Shown: positions 11,061 to 21,390 of the stretch, in pieces
How the letters are laid out: the number at the start of each line of letters is the position of its first letter
Numbering within the stretch: the stretch's first letter is position 1
Origin: Taxillus chinensis
Lineage: Eukaryota; Streptophyta; Magnoliopsida; Santalales; Loranthaceae
Length of the DNA: 64,000 bases
Direction: 5' to 3'
NCBI GenBank assembly: GCA_023512835.1
Contig: CM042087.1
Span: forward strand, 5,896,550-5,960,549
Notes under the pieces: model-generated
Seen by the model: only the letters and a program-made list of their open reading frames with translations
The model's database searches: none
Told to the model about the DNA's origin: nothing
Translations under genes and position numbers: made by a program

Positions 11061-12349
11061 GCAGGATCAGGATAACAACATCGACTATTCAAAGTTTATG
11101 AATGTGCCTGTTACACATACTGATCAACCACGTGGCACCAGCGAAGCACGAAGAAATGATATGGATGATGCTACAAATGAATCGGACTGTGGACTTCCAT
11201 TCAACTCTGGACATATTCTCTCGAATACCCAAAATTCTGGAGTACCTTCAAGTCCCTCCGGACCAGCTAACACTGAAAGCAACAATGTCGAAGAACCACC
11301 TAATTCTTCGGAACCTGTTAATACGAAAACATCTGGTCCGGAAGAAACTCAACCAGCAGATATACCTGAACCACCTAATCTGGCGAGCTTCAAATTATTC
11401 AAGATCAACCATCACACGCACGAATTACAGGTGGACTAGAAACCACCCTTCAGAACAAGTGATTGGTGATCCTACTATTGGTGTAAGAACAAGAGCAGCC
11501 ACCTCCAACATTTGTATTTACTCATGTTTTCTATCTAAAATAGAACCAAAGGTGGTAGATGAAGCTCTTCAGGATTCGAACTGGATAAAAGCCATGCAAG
11601 AAGAGCTAAATCAATTTAAGAGAAATGATGTGTGGTCACTAGTACCAAGGCCTAAGTCTCAACAAGTCCTTGGAGTTAAATGGGTGTTCGGAACAAGCTT
11701 TATACAGATGGAATAGTAATCCGGAACAAAGCCAGACTGGTAGCCAAAGGATATCGTCAAAAAGAAGGAATAGACTATGACGAGACCTTTGCTCCGGTAG
11801 TAAGACTTAAGGTAATCAGAATGTTTTTGGCGTATGCTTCTTACGAAAACTTCATAGTTTATCAAATGGACGTCAAAAGCACATTTCTAAATGGAGATCT
11901 TCAAGAGGAGGTGTACGTTGAACAACCTCCTGGTTTCATTGAACCCAAGGCTGGACATTTAGTCTACAAGCTACGGAAAGCCTTGTATGGGTTGAAGCAA
12001 GCTCCAAGAGCCTGGTACGACACACTGTCAGAATTCCTACTTGCTCACAACTTCCAAAAATGGAAGATAAACACCACTTTATTCCTACGAAAAGAGAAAG
12101 GACATACTCTGATCATACAGATATATGTGGATGATATCATTTTTGGATCATCAAATCCGAAGCTTTGTGAAGAGTTTGCAAAGTTGATGACTGCAAGTTT
12201 GAGATGAGTGTGATGGGAGAACTGTCCTACTTCCTTGGAATAGAAGTCAAACAATTGAAGGAAGGGATCTTCATTAACCAAGCTAAGTACACACGTGACT
12301 TAATTAAGAAGTTTGGTATGGAAGGTTCATCTCCTGTCAAGACTCCAAT
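11061..12349 (+). pseudogene. Cop2 linker and reverse transcriptase (truncated)
   Basis: An acidic Ser/Pro/Asn-rich linker (11061-11500) leads to the copia RT entry WIKAMQEELNQFKRNDVW (about 11580). A lesion at 11700-11716 breaks the frame at VKWVF. The palm runs in 11680-12207 with [28 protein letters not shown] and the catalytic [10 protein letters not shown] (12124-12150). After a frameshift near 12195, homology continues through SYFLGIEVKQLKEGIF to 12349, where the sequence is cut. RNase H is absent. Confidence 0.88.
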
Positions 12350-12403
12350 CACGGACATACGTAGAAGGTAGGCATGCAATAAAAGGCAGGCATGCAATAA
12401 AAA
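12350..12403. other. Filler DNA at a deletion junction
   Basis: Between the last Cop2 homology and the first Gyp2 LTR homology lie two imperfect copies of GTAGAAGGCAGGCATGCAAT-type sequence. The presumed template is in the adjoining LTR at 12423-12448. Short templated copies at a break are typical of end joining by polymerase theta or similar repair. Confidence 0.6.
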
Positions 12404-12650
12404 CCAAGCTTCCTTGAATCATGTAGAAGGCAGGCATGCAATAAAAACCTTGCACGTGATAATGCCTCATATCACATGCACTCTATTTCTACCTCCCTAG
12501 GCTGCCCTCTTTTATCAAAAGTTCCCTATTTAGTAAATAAAATGATTTGGCTGAAGTCCATGAGTAAAAGTTCCCCAAAAACTAGAAAATTACCACTCAA
12601 AAGGCAAAACTGTGACTAACTCCACACATCCCAAAACACGGGTCATTACA
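12404..12650 (-). repeat. Truncated 3' LTR of Gyp2
   Basis: It aligns closely with 31089-31335 of the 5' LTR, including AAGCTTCCTTGAATCATG and the inverted start CGGGTCATTACA. Only the first ~250 bases of the LTR remain; the rest was lost at the filler junction. Confidence 0.88.
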
Positions 12651-12985
12651 TCCTCTCCCCCTTAAGACTTTTCATCCTCGAAAAGAAACATGCAAGGAAT
12701 AACAAACACAAGCTACCCATTTGCCACACGGCAAGCCATAACACCGAAATGGGTCATACATCGCACACAGCATATAACAGGACATACGTCCGCAAACGCA
12801 ACAAAGCACCACCACAATTTATAACCACATGCATCACAATGCATATAACACATATCCGCATCTCAAAACACCAACACACAAATACAAGTCTAAAGAACAA
12901 TACAAAAGACAAATACACCAAATCATGAACAACTAATGCAAGAAAGCACATTACTATCCCTTGACCAACAGCCACCTCCCACTCT
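12651..12985 (-). other. Gyp2 spacer between pol and 3' LTR, with polypurine tract
   Basis: Read on the minus strand, the purine run AAGGGGGAGAGGA (12651-12663) abuts the LTR. A second, similar purine tract with the same CTTAAG-type context lies near 12970-12990 right after the pol stop. No frame is evident between them. Confidence 0.65.
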
Positions 12986-13071
12986 TAAGATTGTTCGTCC
13001 TCGAACAACTCTGGGTGCTGCTCACGCATCATGGACTCACGTTCCCATGTCTCCTCAATGCACGGTGCTGC
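12986..13071 (-). pseudogene. Gyp2 chromodomain C-terminal end
   Basis: The frame EETWERESMMREQHPELFED followed by a stop is the last part of a chromovirus chromodomain. It completes the sequence interrupted at 24469 (LLRGRAILLVRVL). The two halves are separated by sL1, which is flanked by CATAG on both sides. The domain normally steers integration towards particular chromatin. Confidence 0.85.
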
Positions 13072-13076
13072 CATAG

Positions 13077-15604
13077 TGTCATCACCCGGTGTTATCTGGG
13101 CTCGTGACTGGCTTGAGATTACTCCTTTGGATGGAGATTTGGTCATTGAGCCATCATTGCCATAGCTCACACAAAACCAAAAAGAGAGATAGAAGAAACA
13201 GAGTCGCCACCAAACAAAGATGAAGGTGTGTTTGGCCACCTAGGAGGGTCTACGGTTCCAGAGAAAAGGTTCGGGAGTCGGTTACGTGTGGGGAAGGAAG
13301 AATAGGCTCTTGCACCCCCACAACGCCCAAAATTGGTACCTAGTCTTTCTCTATGGGTGCTTTCTTATTTTAATTTCCTTTTCTTTCCTTTTATCTCATT
13401 GTAAAAATTATGGTTGGTTTATTTAGAAAAAAAAAGAATGTTATTCTTTTGTTTTATCGAGGAAAATAGAAAGAAAGCCCGTAGCATGAAAAGCACAGTA
13501 TGGAGCTCGGATTCATTACCACAGTTCATGTTGGCCAAGTGGTGAAGATATAAGCAATAGGACTTAATCTCACAGCCACAAAAGCCTGGGTTTGTTTAAA
13601 AAGAATTTGGGGTTTTATCTTAAAAATGAAAAGGTAGGGTCTGATGTCGTGAAAAGCATACTGTGAAGCTCAGATTCACTATCGGACTCAATGTTGGCCA
13701 AGTGGCGAGGATGTGAGCATAAAACTCAATCCCACGGCCACCGGGCCTTTGAAAACGTTTTTGTATTTTTTTGGATAAAAGGAGGTGAGATTGGTATAGT
13801 TTATGATGATGAATGTAAGATAAGAGGGGAATAAAACCTGGAAATCAAGCTTGATGTTCCTGCTAGCTTCACTCCTCTTTGACTGCTTGAGGGACGTGGA
13901 GACAAAATCCAGCAAGGATGGTGGAGGACGTCTTCTTCAGCTCCGTCCAAGCAAGTCTGCTGAATCTTTGGGCCTTCTCCCTCAAAGCTCTCTATGTTGT
14001 TAGTCTCCAAAAAAAAATCAGTCCCCTCTTAGAAATGGGTAATGCCTCCTTTTTATAGAGTTTGAAGAGGGAACGGCCGCCCAACTTGGAACTTGGCGAA
14101 TTAAATGATGTGTTCTTTGGAGTTCCCATGCGTTGACAAGAAGTTTCAAGAATGACATATGCATTTACAAGGTTGAAACGAGCTCCCAGGTATTAAACAC
14201 GTGTTTTAACCATTTAAAAAAATCAATTCCGTAGCGTTTGCTTTCTTGTGCACTTAAAAGAAAGGCAAAAATAGCGTCATTTGGAGTTTTTCAGCCGAAG
14301 CTGTCTTGAAGGATTGAAGGTCGCTGAAGGTTTCCTTGAAGGATTGAAGACTGTAGGGCGCTTCGAGGGTCGAAGGCTGTAGGTGCCTTGCAGGGTCGAA
14401 GACTGCAGCCTGTCTCGAAGGGTCGAAGGTCGTAGGCTGTCTCGAAGGGTCGAAGGTTGAGACTACGAGACTACGGAGCTTTGAGTGTGAGTACTGCGAG
14501 TCTTTGAGGATGACTGCTGCGAGTCTGTGATTGCGAGGCTTTGACTACGAGGCCGATCGCGAGGATTCGAGGCCGGGTGTTGCGGGTGCGAGCTGGGATT
14601 GCGAGCTTCGGGGCTGAGCTGGACTACGGGGCTTCGAGGCAAGGTTGCACTACAAGGCTGAGACTGCAAGCTTCGAGGCTGAGCTGGACTACGGGGCTTC
14701 GAGGCAAGGCTGCGGGTCCGTGCCACAAGGCTTCGAGGCAAGGTTGCGCTACAAGGCTGAGACTGCGAGCTTCGAGGCTGGGAGCTTCGAGTCACAGCTG
14801 CGAGGCTTCGAGGCTGACTGCGAGTCTGTGCTACAAGGCTTCGAGGCTGACTGCGGGTCTGTGTCTGCGAGTCTTTGAGGCTGAGCAGGACTACAAGTCT
14901 ACGAGGGTAGGAGCTTTGAGTCTCAGCTGTGAGGCTTCGAGGCTGATTGCGAGTCTGTGTTACAGGGCTTCGAGGCAGGGTTGGACTACGAGTCTACGAG
15001 GCTAGGAGCTTCAAGTCTCAGCTGCGAGGCTTCGAGGCTGACTGCGAGTCTGTGCTACAGGGCTTCGAGGCAAGGTTGGACAACGAGTCTACGAGGCTGG
15101 GACTGCGAGCTTCGAGGCTGAGCTGGACTACGGGGCTTCGAGGCAAGGCTGCGGGTCCGTGCTACAGGGCTTCGAGGCAAGGTTGTGCTACAAGGCTGAG
15201 ACTGCGAGCTTCGAGGCTAGGAGCTTCGAGTCTCAGCTGCGAGGCTTCGAGGCTAAGTTGGACTACAAGTCTACGAGGCTGGGAGCTTCGAGTGAGTGTT
15301 GCGAGTGTAGGCTTGAATGTGAGTGCTGCAAGCGCAGGCTTGGACTACGAGGCTTCGAGGCAGGGGTCATAAATTCGCCTGAACTGTTTCTGGGGAATTT
15401 TCCCTTTCTTTTTTCAGTTAGTTTTGACCGATGGCATTGACCGTCTTTCCGCAAGCTTGACTTTCATGCCCAAAACTATTTTAGTCATAACTTCTTCGTT
15501 TCAAGTTGGATTTGGGCACGGTCATGTGCGTTGGTTTCAAAATTTCGTCCTCTATCCTTTGGTGTTGACCTTGGGACATTTTGAGATCCCTTAGAAATGA
15601 CTTT
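13077..15604 (-). mobile_element. Solo LTR sL1, part 1 (right part at 24412-24468)
   Basis: On the minus strand the LTR starts TGTTGGACCCC (at 24468) and ends GGGTGATGACA (at 13077). The flanks 13072-13076 and 24469-24473 are both CATAG, a perfect TSD. Without Gyp3 it is about 2.58 kb. Its 3' part resembles the Gyp3 LTR (for example GGCGTTGTGGGGGTGCAAGA and the CCCACACGTAACCGACTCCC stretch), so it is a relative in the Tat group. No internal region is present, so unequal or intra-element recombination has reduced it to a solo LTR. It interrupts the Gyp2 chromodomain. Confidence 0.9.
14330..15370. repeat. GC-rich degenerate tandem repeat inside sL1
   Basis: Words such as GCTTCGAGGC, GAGCTGGACTACG and GGGTCGAAGG recur throughout. 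They form a higher-order pattern with blocks of several hundred bases repeating (compare 14590-14870 with 15105-15260). The repeat keeps several reading frames open on both strands by composition alone; these are not genes. Confidence 0.85.
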
Positions 15605-16022
15605 TGTTGTACCCCATTTTGACCGGGTTAGATCACAACCGTACTTCACGAAGAACCACTAAGTGATAGAGGATGACATTCGGAGAACAACGCACTTGAT
15701 CACACTTGATTCCGAGGAGAAATGAAATGATTATGATAAAAGTACCAAGTTGAATTGGACAACCGGTGGGCAGCCCGCTATTTTATTAATAACTTCCCCG
15801 ATACTTGTCGTAATCCAACAAAGTCAATTAAATTGATTAGATAACATCTTTATCTATCATTTCCAATTGGTTTGAGAATATTCCGGGTTGTATTCAATTA
15901 GTTATGATTTTTCAAAGTTGGCAACCAAACCTTGTACAAATTTGGGGGAGACAGCTAGTGCGAAGCGCACTATTTTGACAATAACTTTCTCAATACTTAT
16001 TGGATCTGAATAAAGTCAATTA
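15605..16022 (+). repeat. Truncated 5' LTR of Gyp3
   Basis: It is nearly identical to 21391-21800 of the 3' LTR, then stops after AATAAAGTCAATTAGATAA, where the intact LTR continues TGCATTAGTTAGATAACATC. The short match TTAGATAA may be the microhomology used in the deletion. Confidence 0.88.
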
Positions 16023-16335
16023 GATAAGCTGGAGAAAAGAGCTTTCCAAGAACAGAAGATGATTTTCCCACCGCTCAGAGCTACATTTAGGAGTGCGGGA
16101 TCCATAAATCGAATGGAAGAGACAGTGGCTGCTACAGGGGATGATGATGAAGAGGTGGAGCTAGTTCGGGTACACCAAGGAGACCCAGGCAACAACGTTG
16201 GACAATTGGAAAAGCTTGGACCTCCCTATCATGTAAACGGTTCAAGGAACCCACTTGGGGCATTTTTAATGATTTTTCTTTTGTTGTTTTTCAATTTCAA
16301 TTCTGAATTTGTTGGAATCTTTATTTTGAAATATG
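16023..16335 (+). pseudogene. Gyp3 fragment between gag and RT linker
   Basis: The frame KMIFPPLRATFRSAGSIN and the following acidic, Gly/Asn-rich sequence resemble the polyprotein segment found before the RT linker in Tat elements. It joins directly to the cut LTR, so about a whole gag-protease segment is missing. It runs out in a hydrophobic T-rich stretch near 16260. Confidence 0.5.
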
Positions 16336-16509
16336 GAATAAAATGAAACTTTTTCAAAACATCCCCTTGCATTTCATGACGTGTGCATTATCATATATGG
16401 TTAAGTAAGTCAGACTTTTTCAAACAGGTATGATGAATTTAGAGATATGGTAAGGAAAGAAGAAATAAGTTGCTTAAGACTTGACTATAATCCAAACTGA
16501 GAACAGTCG

Positions 16510-18075
16510 ATGTCTAAGATAGAGGAAGCTGGCACGATAGAAGATCCCGAGCTACCAGAAGACATCAAGCTCCTGCTAGAAAAAGAAGACCAGCCTACTA
16601 TCCCTAGTGAAGACCCAGTCACAGTCGTGAACTTCGGAACAGCCACTGAGCCAAAAGAATTGAGATTGGGGTCTTTAATCCCCAATAATATCAAAGATCA
16701 GCTACTTGATCTTCTCAAGTCCTACATTGATGTGTTCGCCTGGTCCTACAAAGATATGCCGGGATTAGATATAGATATAGTGCAACACCAGTTGCCCTTG
16801 AGACCTGAGTGTAAGCCTGTCCGGCCAAAAGCTAAGGAGGATGAAACCGGAGATGATACTAAAGATCAAGGAGGAAGTCAAAAAGCAATGGGATGCAGGG
16901 TTCCTTAGTGTGGCCCACTATCCAGAATGGGTGGCCAATATCGTACCAGTTCCAAAGAAAGGGGGGAAGGTCCGTATGTGTGTAGATTATCGCGACCTCA
17001 ATAGGGCTAGCCCCAAAGATAACTTTCCATTACCTCACATTGACACTTTGGTAGACAACACCGCAAGACATACTATGTTTTCCTTCATGGATGGGTTCTC
17101 CTGGCTATAACCAAATTCAGATGGATCCTGAACACAAGGAAAAGACTACATTCATCACCATATGGGGCACCTTTTGCTACAATGTCATGCCTTTCGGACT
17201 CAAAAATGTCGGGGCAACTTATCAAAGAGCCATGGTAACACTGTTCCATGACATGATGCACAAAGAAGTAGAGGTCTATGTCGATGATATGATCGCCAAG
17301 TCAAAAGGAGACAGGGACCATGTGGAAGTGTTGCGCAAGCTCTTCAATAGACTACAAAAATACCAATTGAAGTTAAATCCAGCCAAATGTACCTTTGGGG
17401 CTACATCAGGCAAGCTATTGGGATTCATCGTCAGTCAACGGGGAATTGAGATTGATCCCAATAAAGTCCGGGCCATCCAAGATATGCCCGTGCCAAAAAC
17501 TATCAAGGAAGTTAGAGGATTCCTTGGAAGACTCAATTACATCACTCGGTTCATTTCACAACTCACTATGACTTGTGAACCCGTCTTCAAGGTGTTGCGC
17601 AAGAATAGTCCCGAGGTGTGGAACAATGAATGTCAGGAGGCCTTCGATACAATTAAACGATATTTGTCGAACCCTCCAATTTTGGTTCCCCCGGTATCCG
17701 GTCAACCCATGATTTTGTACTTAACAGTCTGCGACACCTCAATGGGTTGTGTACTAGGACAGCATGATGCCTCAGGGAAGAAAGAGCAAATCATTTACTA
17801 TCTGAGCAAGAAGTTTACATCTTGTGAAGAAAAGTACACTCCTCTAGAAAAGACTTGTTGTGCCCTCGCTTGGACAACACGAAGGTTAAGGCAGTATACA
17901 CTCTACCATACCACATGGCTCATCTCTAGACATGACCCGCTCAAATACCTATTGGAAAAGCCATCCATGACGGGAAGAATTGCTAAGTGGCAGCTACTCT
18001 TAGTAGAATATGACATTGTCTATGTGCCTCAAAAGGCCATCAAAGGAAGTGCCATAGCTGATTATCTAGCGGATC
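16510..18075 (+). pseudogene. Gyp3 reverse transcriptase and gypsy RNase H
   Basis: The pre-RT linker (16510-16850) has YIDVFAWSYKDMPGLD, usual for Tat. A frameshift near 16855 is followed by RT fingers/palm AGFLSVAHYPEWVANIVPVP and VDYRDLNRASPKDNFPLPH. A second frameshift at about 17105 falls at FSWL/GYNQ. The long frame 17091-18779 holds VMPFGLKNVGATYQRAM, the catalytic YVDDMIAKSK (17278-17307), KLLGFIVSQRGIEIDPNK and FLGRLNYITRFI. The first RNase H (about 17700-17990) includes SMGCVLGQHD, LEKTCCALAW and ADYLADRALED. Only two frame breaks in about 1.6 kb make this the best-kept pol in the window. Confidence 0.92.
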
Positions 18076-18119
18076 GAGCCTTGGAAGATTATGAGCCGGC
18101 AATCTCTGATTTCCCAGAC

Positions 18120-18640
18120 GAATTCATCAACACCATCCAAGAAAATGAAGAGTCAGACACATGGACCCTTTGGTTTGATGGAGCATCAAGCTTATCTGGT
18201 CATGGCATCGGGGCAGTCCTAATTTCCCCATCCGGAGTACATTTTCCAATGGCCGCCAAGTTAACATTCCCTTGCACAAACAATATAGCAGAATATGAAG
18301 CTTGTGTAATGGGCCTCCAAGAGGCATTGAGTAAAGGAATCAGGAAATTACAAATGTTTGGGGATTCAGCTCTTGTCATTTATCAAGTTAGAAAGGAATG
18401 GGAAACTCGAAATCACAAGTTGATTCCTTACCGACAAATGATTTGTGAAATGGCTAACCTATTTGATGAAATCACATTTGAACACATGTCAATAGAGCAT
18501 AATCGAATTCCTGATGCTTTAGCAACTCTAGCCTCCCTCCTTCGATTGGACACATGTTTCGAAATACTATGCTTTGACATCAATGTGAACAAGGAAACCA
18601 TTTACAACATGGTAACCAATGTTGACACCGACAACAAGCC
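18120..18640 (+). pseudogene. Gyp3 second (archaeal-type) RNase H
   Basis: In the same open frame as RT, WTLWFDGASSLSGHGIGAVL is the first-Asp segment, NNIAEYEACVMGLQEAL the Glu segment, and FGDSALVIYQV the second-Asp segment. This is the extra RNase H typical of Tat/Ogre elements and lies between the gypsy RNase H and integrase. All visible acidic residues are kept. It is not itself broken, but belongs to a broken polyprotein. Confidence 0.85.
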
Positions 18641-19812
18641 TTGGTATCAAGATTTCAAACAAGACTGTCCCGACGACTCATATCCAGGTAGGGGCCTCGA
18701 AGCGAGAAAAAAGAAACATCCGACGAGCAAGCATCAATTACTTCCTGGACGGTTCAATCCTATACAGACGCAACCATAACCAAGTTTTACTGCGGTGCTT
18801 AGACAAAGATGAAGCAGCTCGGGTCACCAATGAGGTTCACAACGGCGACTGCGGATCTCATGCAAATGGGCATACACTAACTAGGCAGATCATGAGGATG
18901 GGCTACTATTGGGTTACTATGGAAAAGGACTGCATCGAGCATGTGCGTAAATGTCTTAAATGCCAGATTTATGGGGATCGCATTCAAGCACCTCCATCTA
19001 AGTTACACGTGCTTACATCTCCGTGGCCATTTGCATTGTGGGGCATGGACGTCATTGGGCCCATATTCCCAAAAGCCTCCAATGGACATAGATTCATTCT
19101 TGTAGCCATCGACTATTTCACTAAGTGGGTCGAGGCAGCCTCCTACGTCCAAGTCACTCAGTCAGTAATCACTAAGTTTGTCCGCAACAACATCGTGTGC
19201 CGTTATGGGCTCCCAGAGCACATTATAACAGATAATGCCGCCAATCTGAATAGCCGGATGATGGACAATTTGTGTGAACAATTCAAAATCCGACATTGCA
19301 ACTCTACACCTTACCGAAAAATGACTGAGACGTACAAAGATTGAAGCGAGAAACTCCCATATGCACTACATGCCTATAGAACCACAATCCGGATTCAACT
19401 AGGGCAACGCCATTTTCCTTAGTTTATGGCATGGAGGCTATTTTACCGGTGGAAGTAGAAATCCCATCTCCGAGGGTGCTCATGGATACCAAGCTAGATG
19501 AAGCCAAATGGGTTAAGAACCGTTTCGAACAGTTGAACCTGATTGACGGGAAGTGATTCACGACGGTTTGCCGAGGTCGGCTTTATCAAAAGAGAATGAT
19601 GGCTAGCTTCAACAAAAAGGTGCGACCAAGGGCATTTCAAGAAGGAGACCTGGTCCTGAAAAAGATACTACCAATACAAAGATGATCACGAGGCAAATGG
19701 ACTCCAAATTATGAGGGCCCGTATGTTGTAAAAAGAGCATTCTCGGGTGGTGCACTCGTCCTCACCAAAATGGATGGAGACGAACTCCCGAACCCTGTGA
19801 ACATGATCTTGT
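18641..19812 (+). pseudogene. Gyp3 integrase (degenerate)
   Basis: The frame 18619-19344 has an HHCC zinc site (VHNGDCGSHANGH ... CLKCQ) and core motifs WGMDVIGPIFP (first Asp) and IITDNAAN (second Asp). At NSTPYRKMTE the segment that should hold the catalytic Glu is missing, replaced by a short unrelated tail. From 19345 to 19812 homology continues with many stops (AYRTT, then an EANGLQIMRARML-like end). The enzyme would insert element DNA, but this copy is dead. Confidence 0.82.
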
Positions 19813-20955
19813 AAAGAAATTTTATGTTTAATTTCTGTTCTTCTACCAAAGTGGATTTGAAATTGCCATTTATTGAAATAATTCTCCATGTTCTTGAACC
19901 TTTTCTCTATCCTTATTTACCATTTAAGGAGCCTTTCCATGAGTAAAAGCAAAAAAGAAAGCACCGAAGAGCCAAAAAAGGGGGGCTTTCTTATCTTGCA
20001 AAAGAATTCCAAACAGTCATTCACTACTTTTGCCAAATCAAAACCAGCTTGCCTAAGTGAGTCTAAATCTCACGCTCATCATCTCCTTCATATAAATGGT
20101 AACAAAATCTCATTTTGGTACAAAGACGAGGAAGTCGCGGGTAAGAGCGGACTTGGTGAAGACCCGAAAGGGCGCCAATGGTAAAATACAAAGCTCTGTG
20201 AAAAGAGAGAAGAATTAAAGGCGGACTTAGTGAAAACCCGAAAGGGCACTAAGGGTACAATACAAAGCCAAACAAAGGGACCAGGATCCAAAGTCACCTA
20301 AAGCAGTCTGATAAAATCTCAAGCACCTCAGAGGGACTGATCGGTTACTTTACATCAAAGGCCAGCTTGCGAACAGAAGGATTGGTCAAGTCTTGAGTAT
20401 ATTTTGATCAACTTTGTAGACCAATATCTTAAAAACCTGCCATTTTGTTTTATAAAAGGAAGACTTGTTAAACTCTTATGATAATGCATGAGTCATGTTG
20501 TGTATGATGTTGTAGTTTTCTCAAAATTCTTTGTCATTTTTCAAAATTCTTTTAAAAAAAAAATAAAAAAATAAAAAAAATCCCCAAGCGAGTTTTCTTG
20601 AACATTCCATGCATGGGGATATCAAGATGCGAAAAAGATGGAGCCCTAGTCTCTCGGAGCAAAGAGAGAACAAAAAGCATAAGTCATTCACTGGCCTCTT
20701 TCCCGACGGAAGAGAAGGATTCACAAACTTAATCATATAGTCACATACATCCACGCATCTTCATGCATCATTAGCATACATCCTATCATGTTTGTTCTTC
20801 TTACTCACAGGATTATCCGTATATCGAAATGACATGAGGATTCATCTTATGATCTAAACTCAGGCAGACCTAGATCGTAAGCCCAAGCATGACTCTTGAG
20901 TGGTAATCTCGTAGAGCGATCTCTTAGAGTGAACTCGTAGAGGGAGCCATGATAG
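19813..20955 (+). other. Gyp3 3' spacer
   Basis: The stretch between integrase and the tandem repeat has no clear gene. It contains a twice-repeated phrase (GACCCGAAAGGGCGCCAATGG and AACCCGAAAGGGCACTAAGG near 20160 and 20240) and an A-rich run at 20552-20580. Long spacers here are normal for Tat elements. Confidence 0.55.
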
Positions 20956-20959
20956 AGTC

Positions 20960-21284
20960 ACCCTCATAGCCCAAGAAGTTATTTCGCCCAAGAAGCCACC
21001 TTTATGGCCCGAGATGCTATTATTCGGCCAAAGAAGCCACCCTTATAGCCCGAGACGCTATTATTCGGCCCAAGAAGCCACCCTCATAGCCCAAGAAGAT
21101 ATTTGGCCCAAGAAGCCACCTTTATGGCCCGAGATGCTATTATTCGGCCCAAGAAGCCACCTTTATAGCCCGAGACGCTATTATTCGGCCCAAGAAGCCA
21201 CCCTTATAGCCCAAGAAGCTATTCGGCCCCAGATGTCATAGCCCAAGAAGCTATTCGACCCAAGAAGCTACCCTCATAACCAAA
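20960..21284 (+). repeat. About 41-bp tandem repeat in Gyp3 spacer
   Basis: Units contain AGAAGCCACC, TATAGCCCGAGA and GCTATTATTCGGCCC in order, about seven copies with small changes. It ends roughly 90 bases before the polypurine tract. Confidence 0.85.
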
Positions 21285-21375
21285 AATGTTGCAGCAAGGC
21301 CAAACTCCAAGGAGATCTAACCATTCAAAATGGGTATTTGGTTATCTTTGTACATCGTTTGTATACAAACAATGC

Positions 21376-21390
21376 ACAAAGAGGGGCAGC
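21376..21390 (+). other. Polypurine tract of Gyp3
   Basis: ACAAAGAGGGGCAGC directly abuts the 3' LTR. The AAGAGGGGCAGC form is common in Tat elements. Confidence 0.85.

Larger units (their letters stand above)
6044..12349 (+). mobile_element. Cop2, Sirevirus-type Ty1/copia element, 3' truncated
   Basis: Ordered parts are 5' LTR, Met-tRNA primer site, gag with zinc knuckle and coiled coil, second knuckle, protease, integrase and RT. Homology to Cop3 stops at GACTCCAAT (12349), inside the RT/RNase H region. RNase H, the envelope-position ORF and the 3' LTR are missing. The left flank ACCAT would be the TSD, but its partner was lost with the 3' end. Confidence 0.9.

Noticed and set aside
12985..13239. 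An 84-codon minus-strand frame
   Set aside because: It joins the end of solo LTR sL1 to the last codons of the Gyp2 chromodomain across the insertion junction. Only the part below 13072 is genuine element coding.
14541..15440. Several overlapping open frames of 77-154 codons on both strands
   Set aside because: They are produced by a degenerate tandem repeat lacking stop words. The peptides are themselves repetitive and resemble no protein family.
20960..21284. Regularly spaced repeats as a CRISPR-like array
   Set aside because: The units are directly adjacent with no variable spacers, in a plant retrotransposon spacer.
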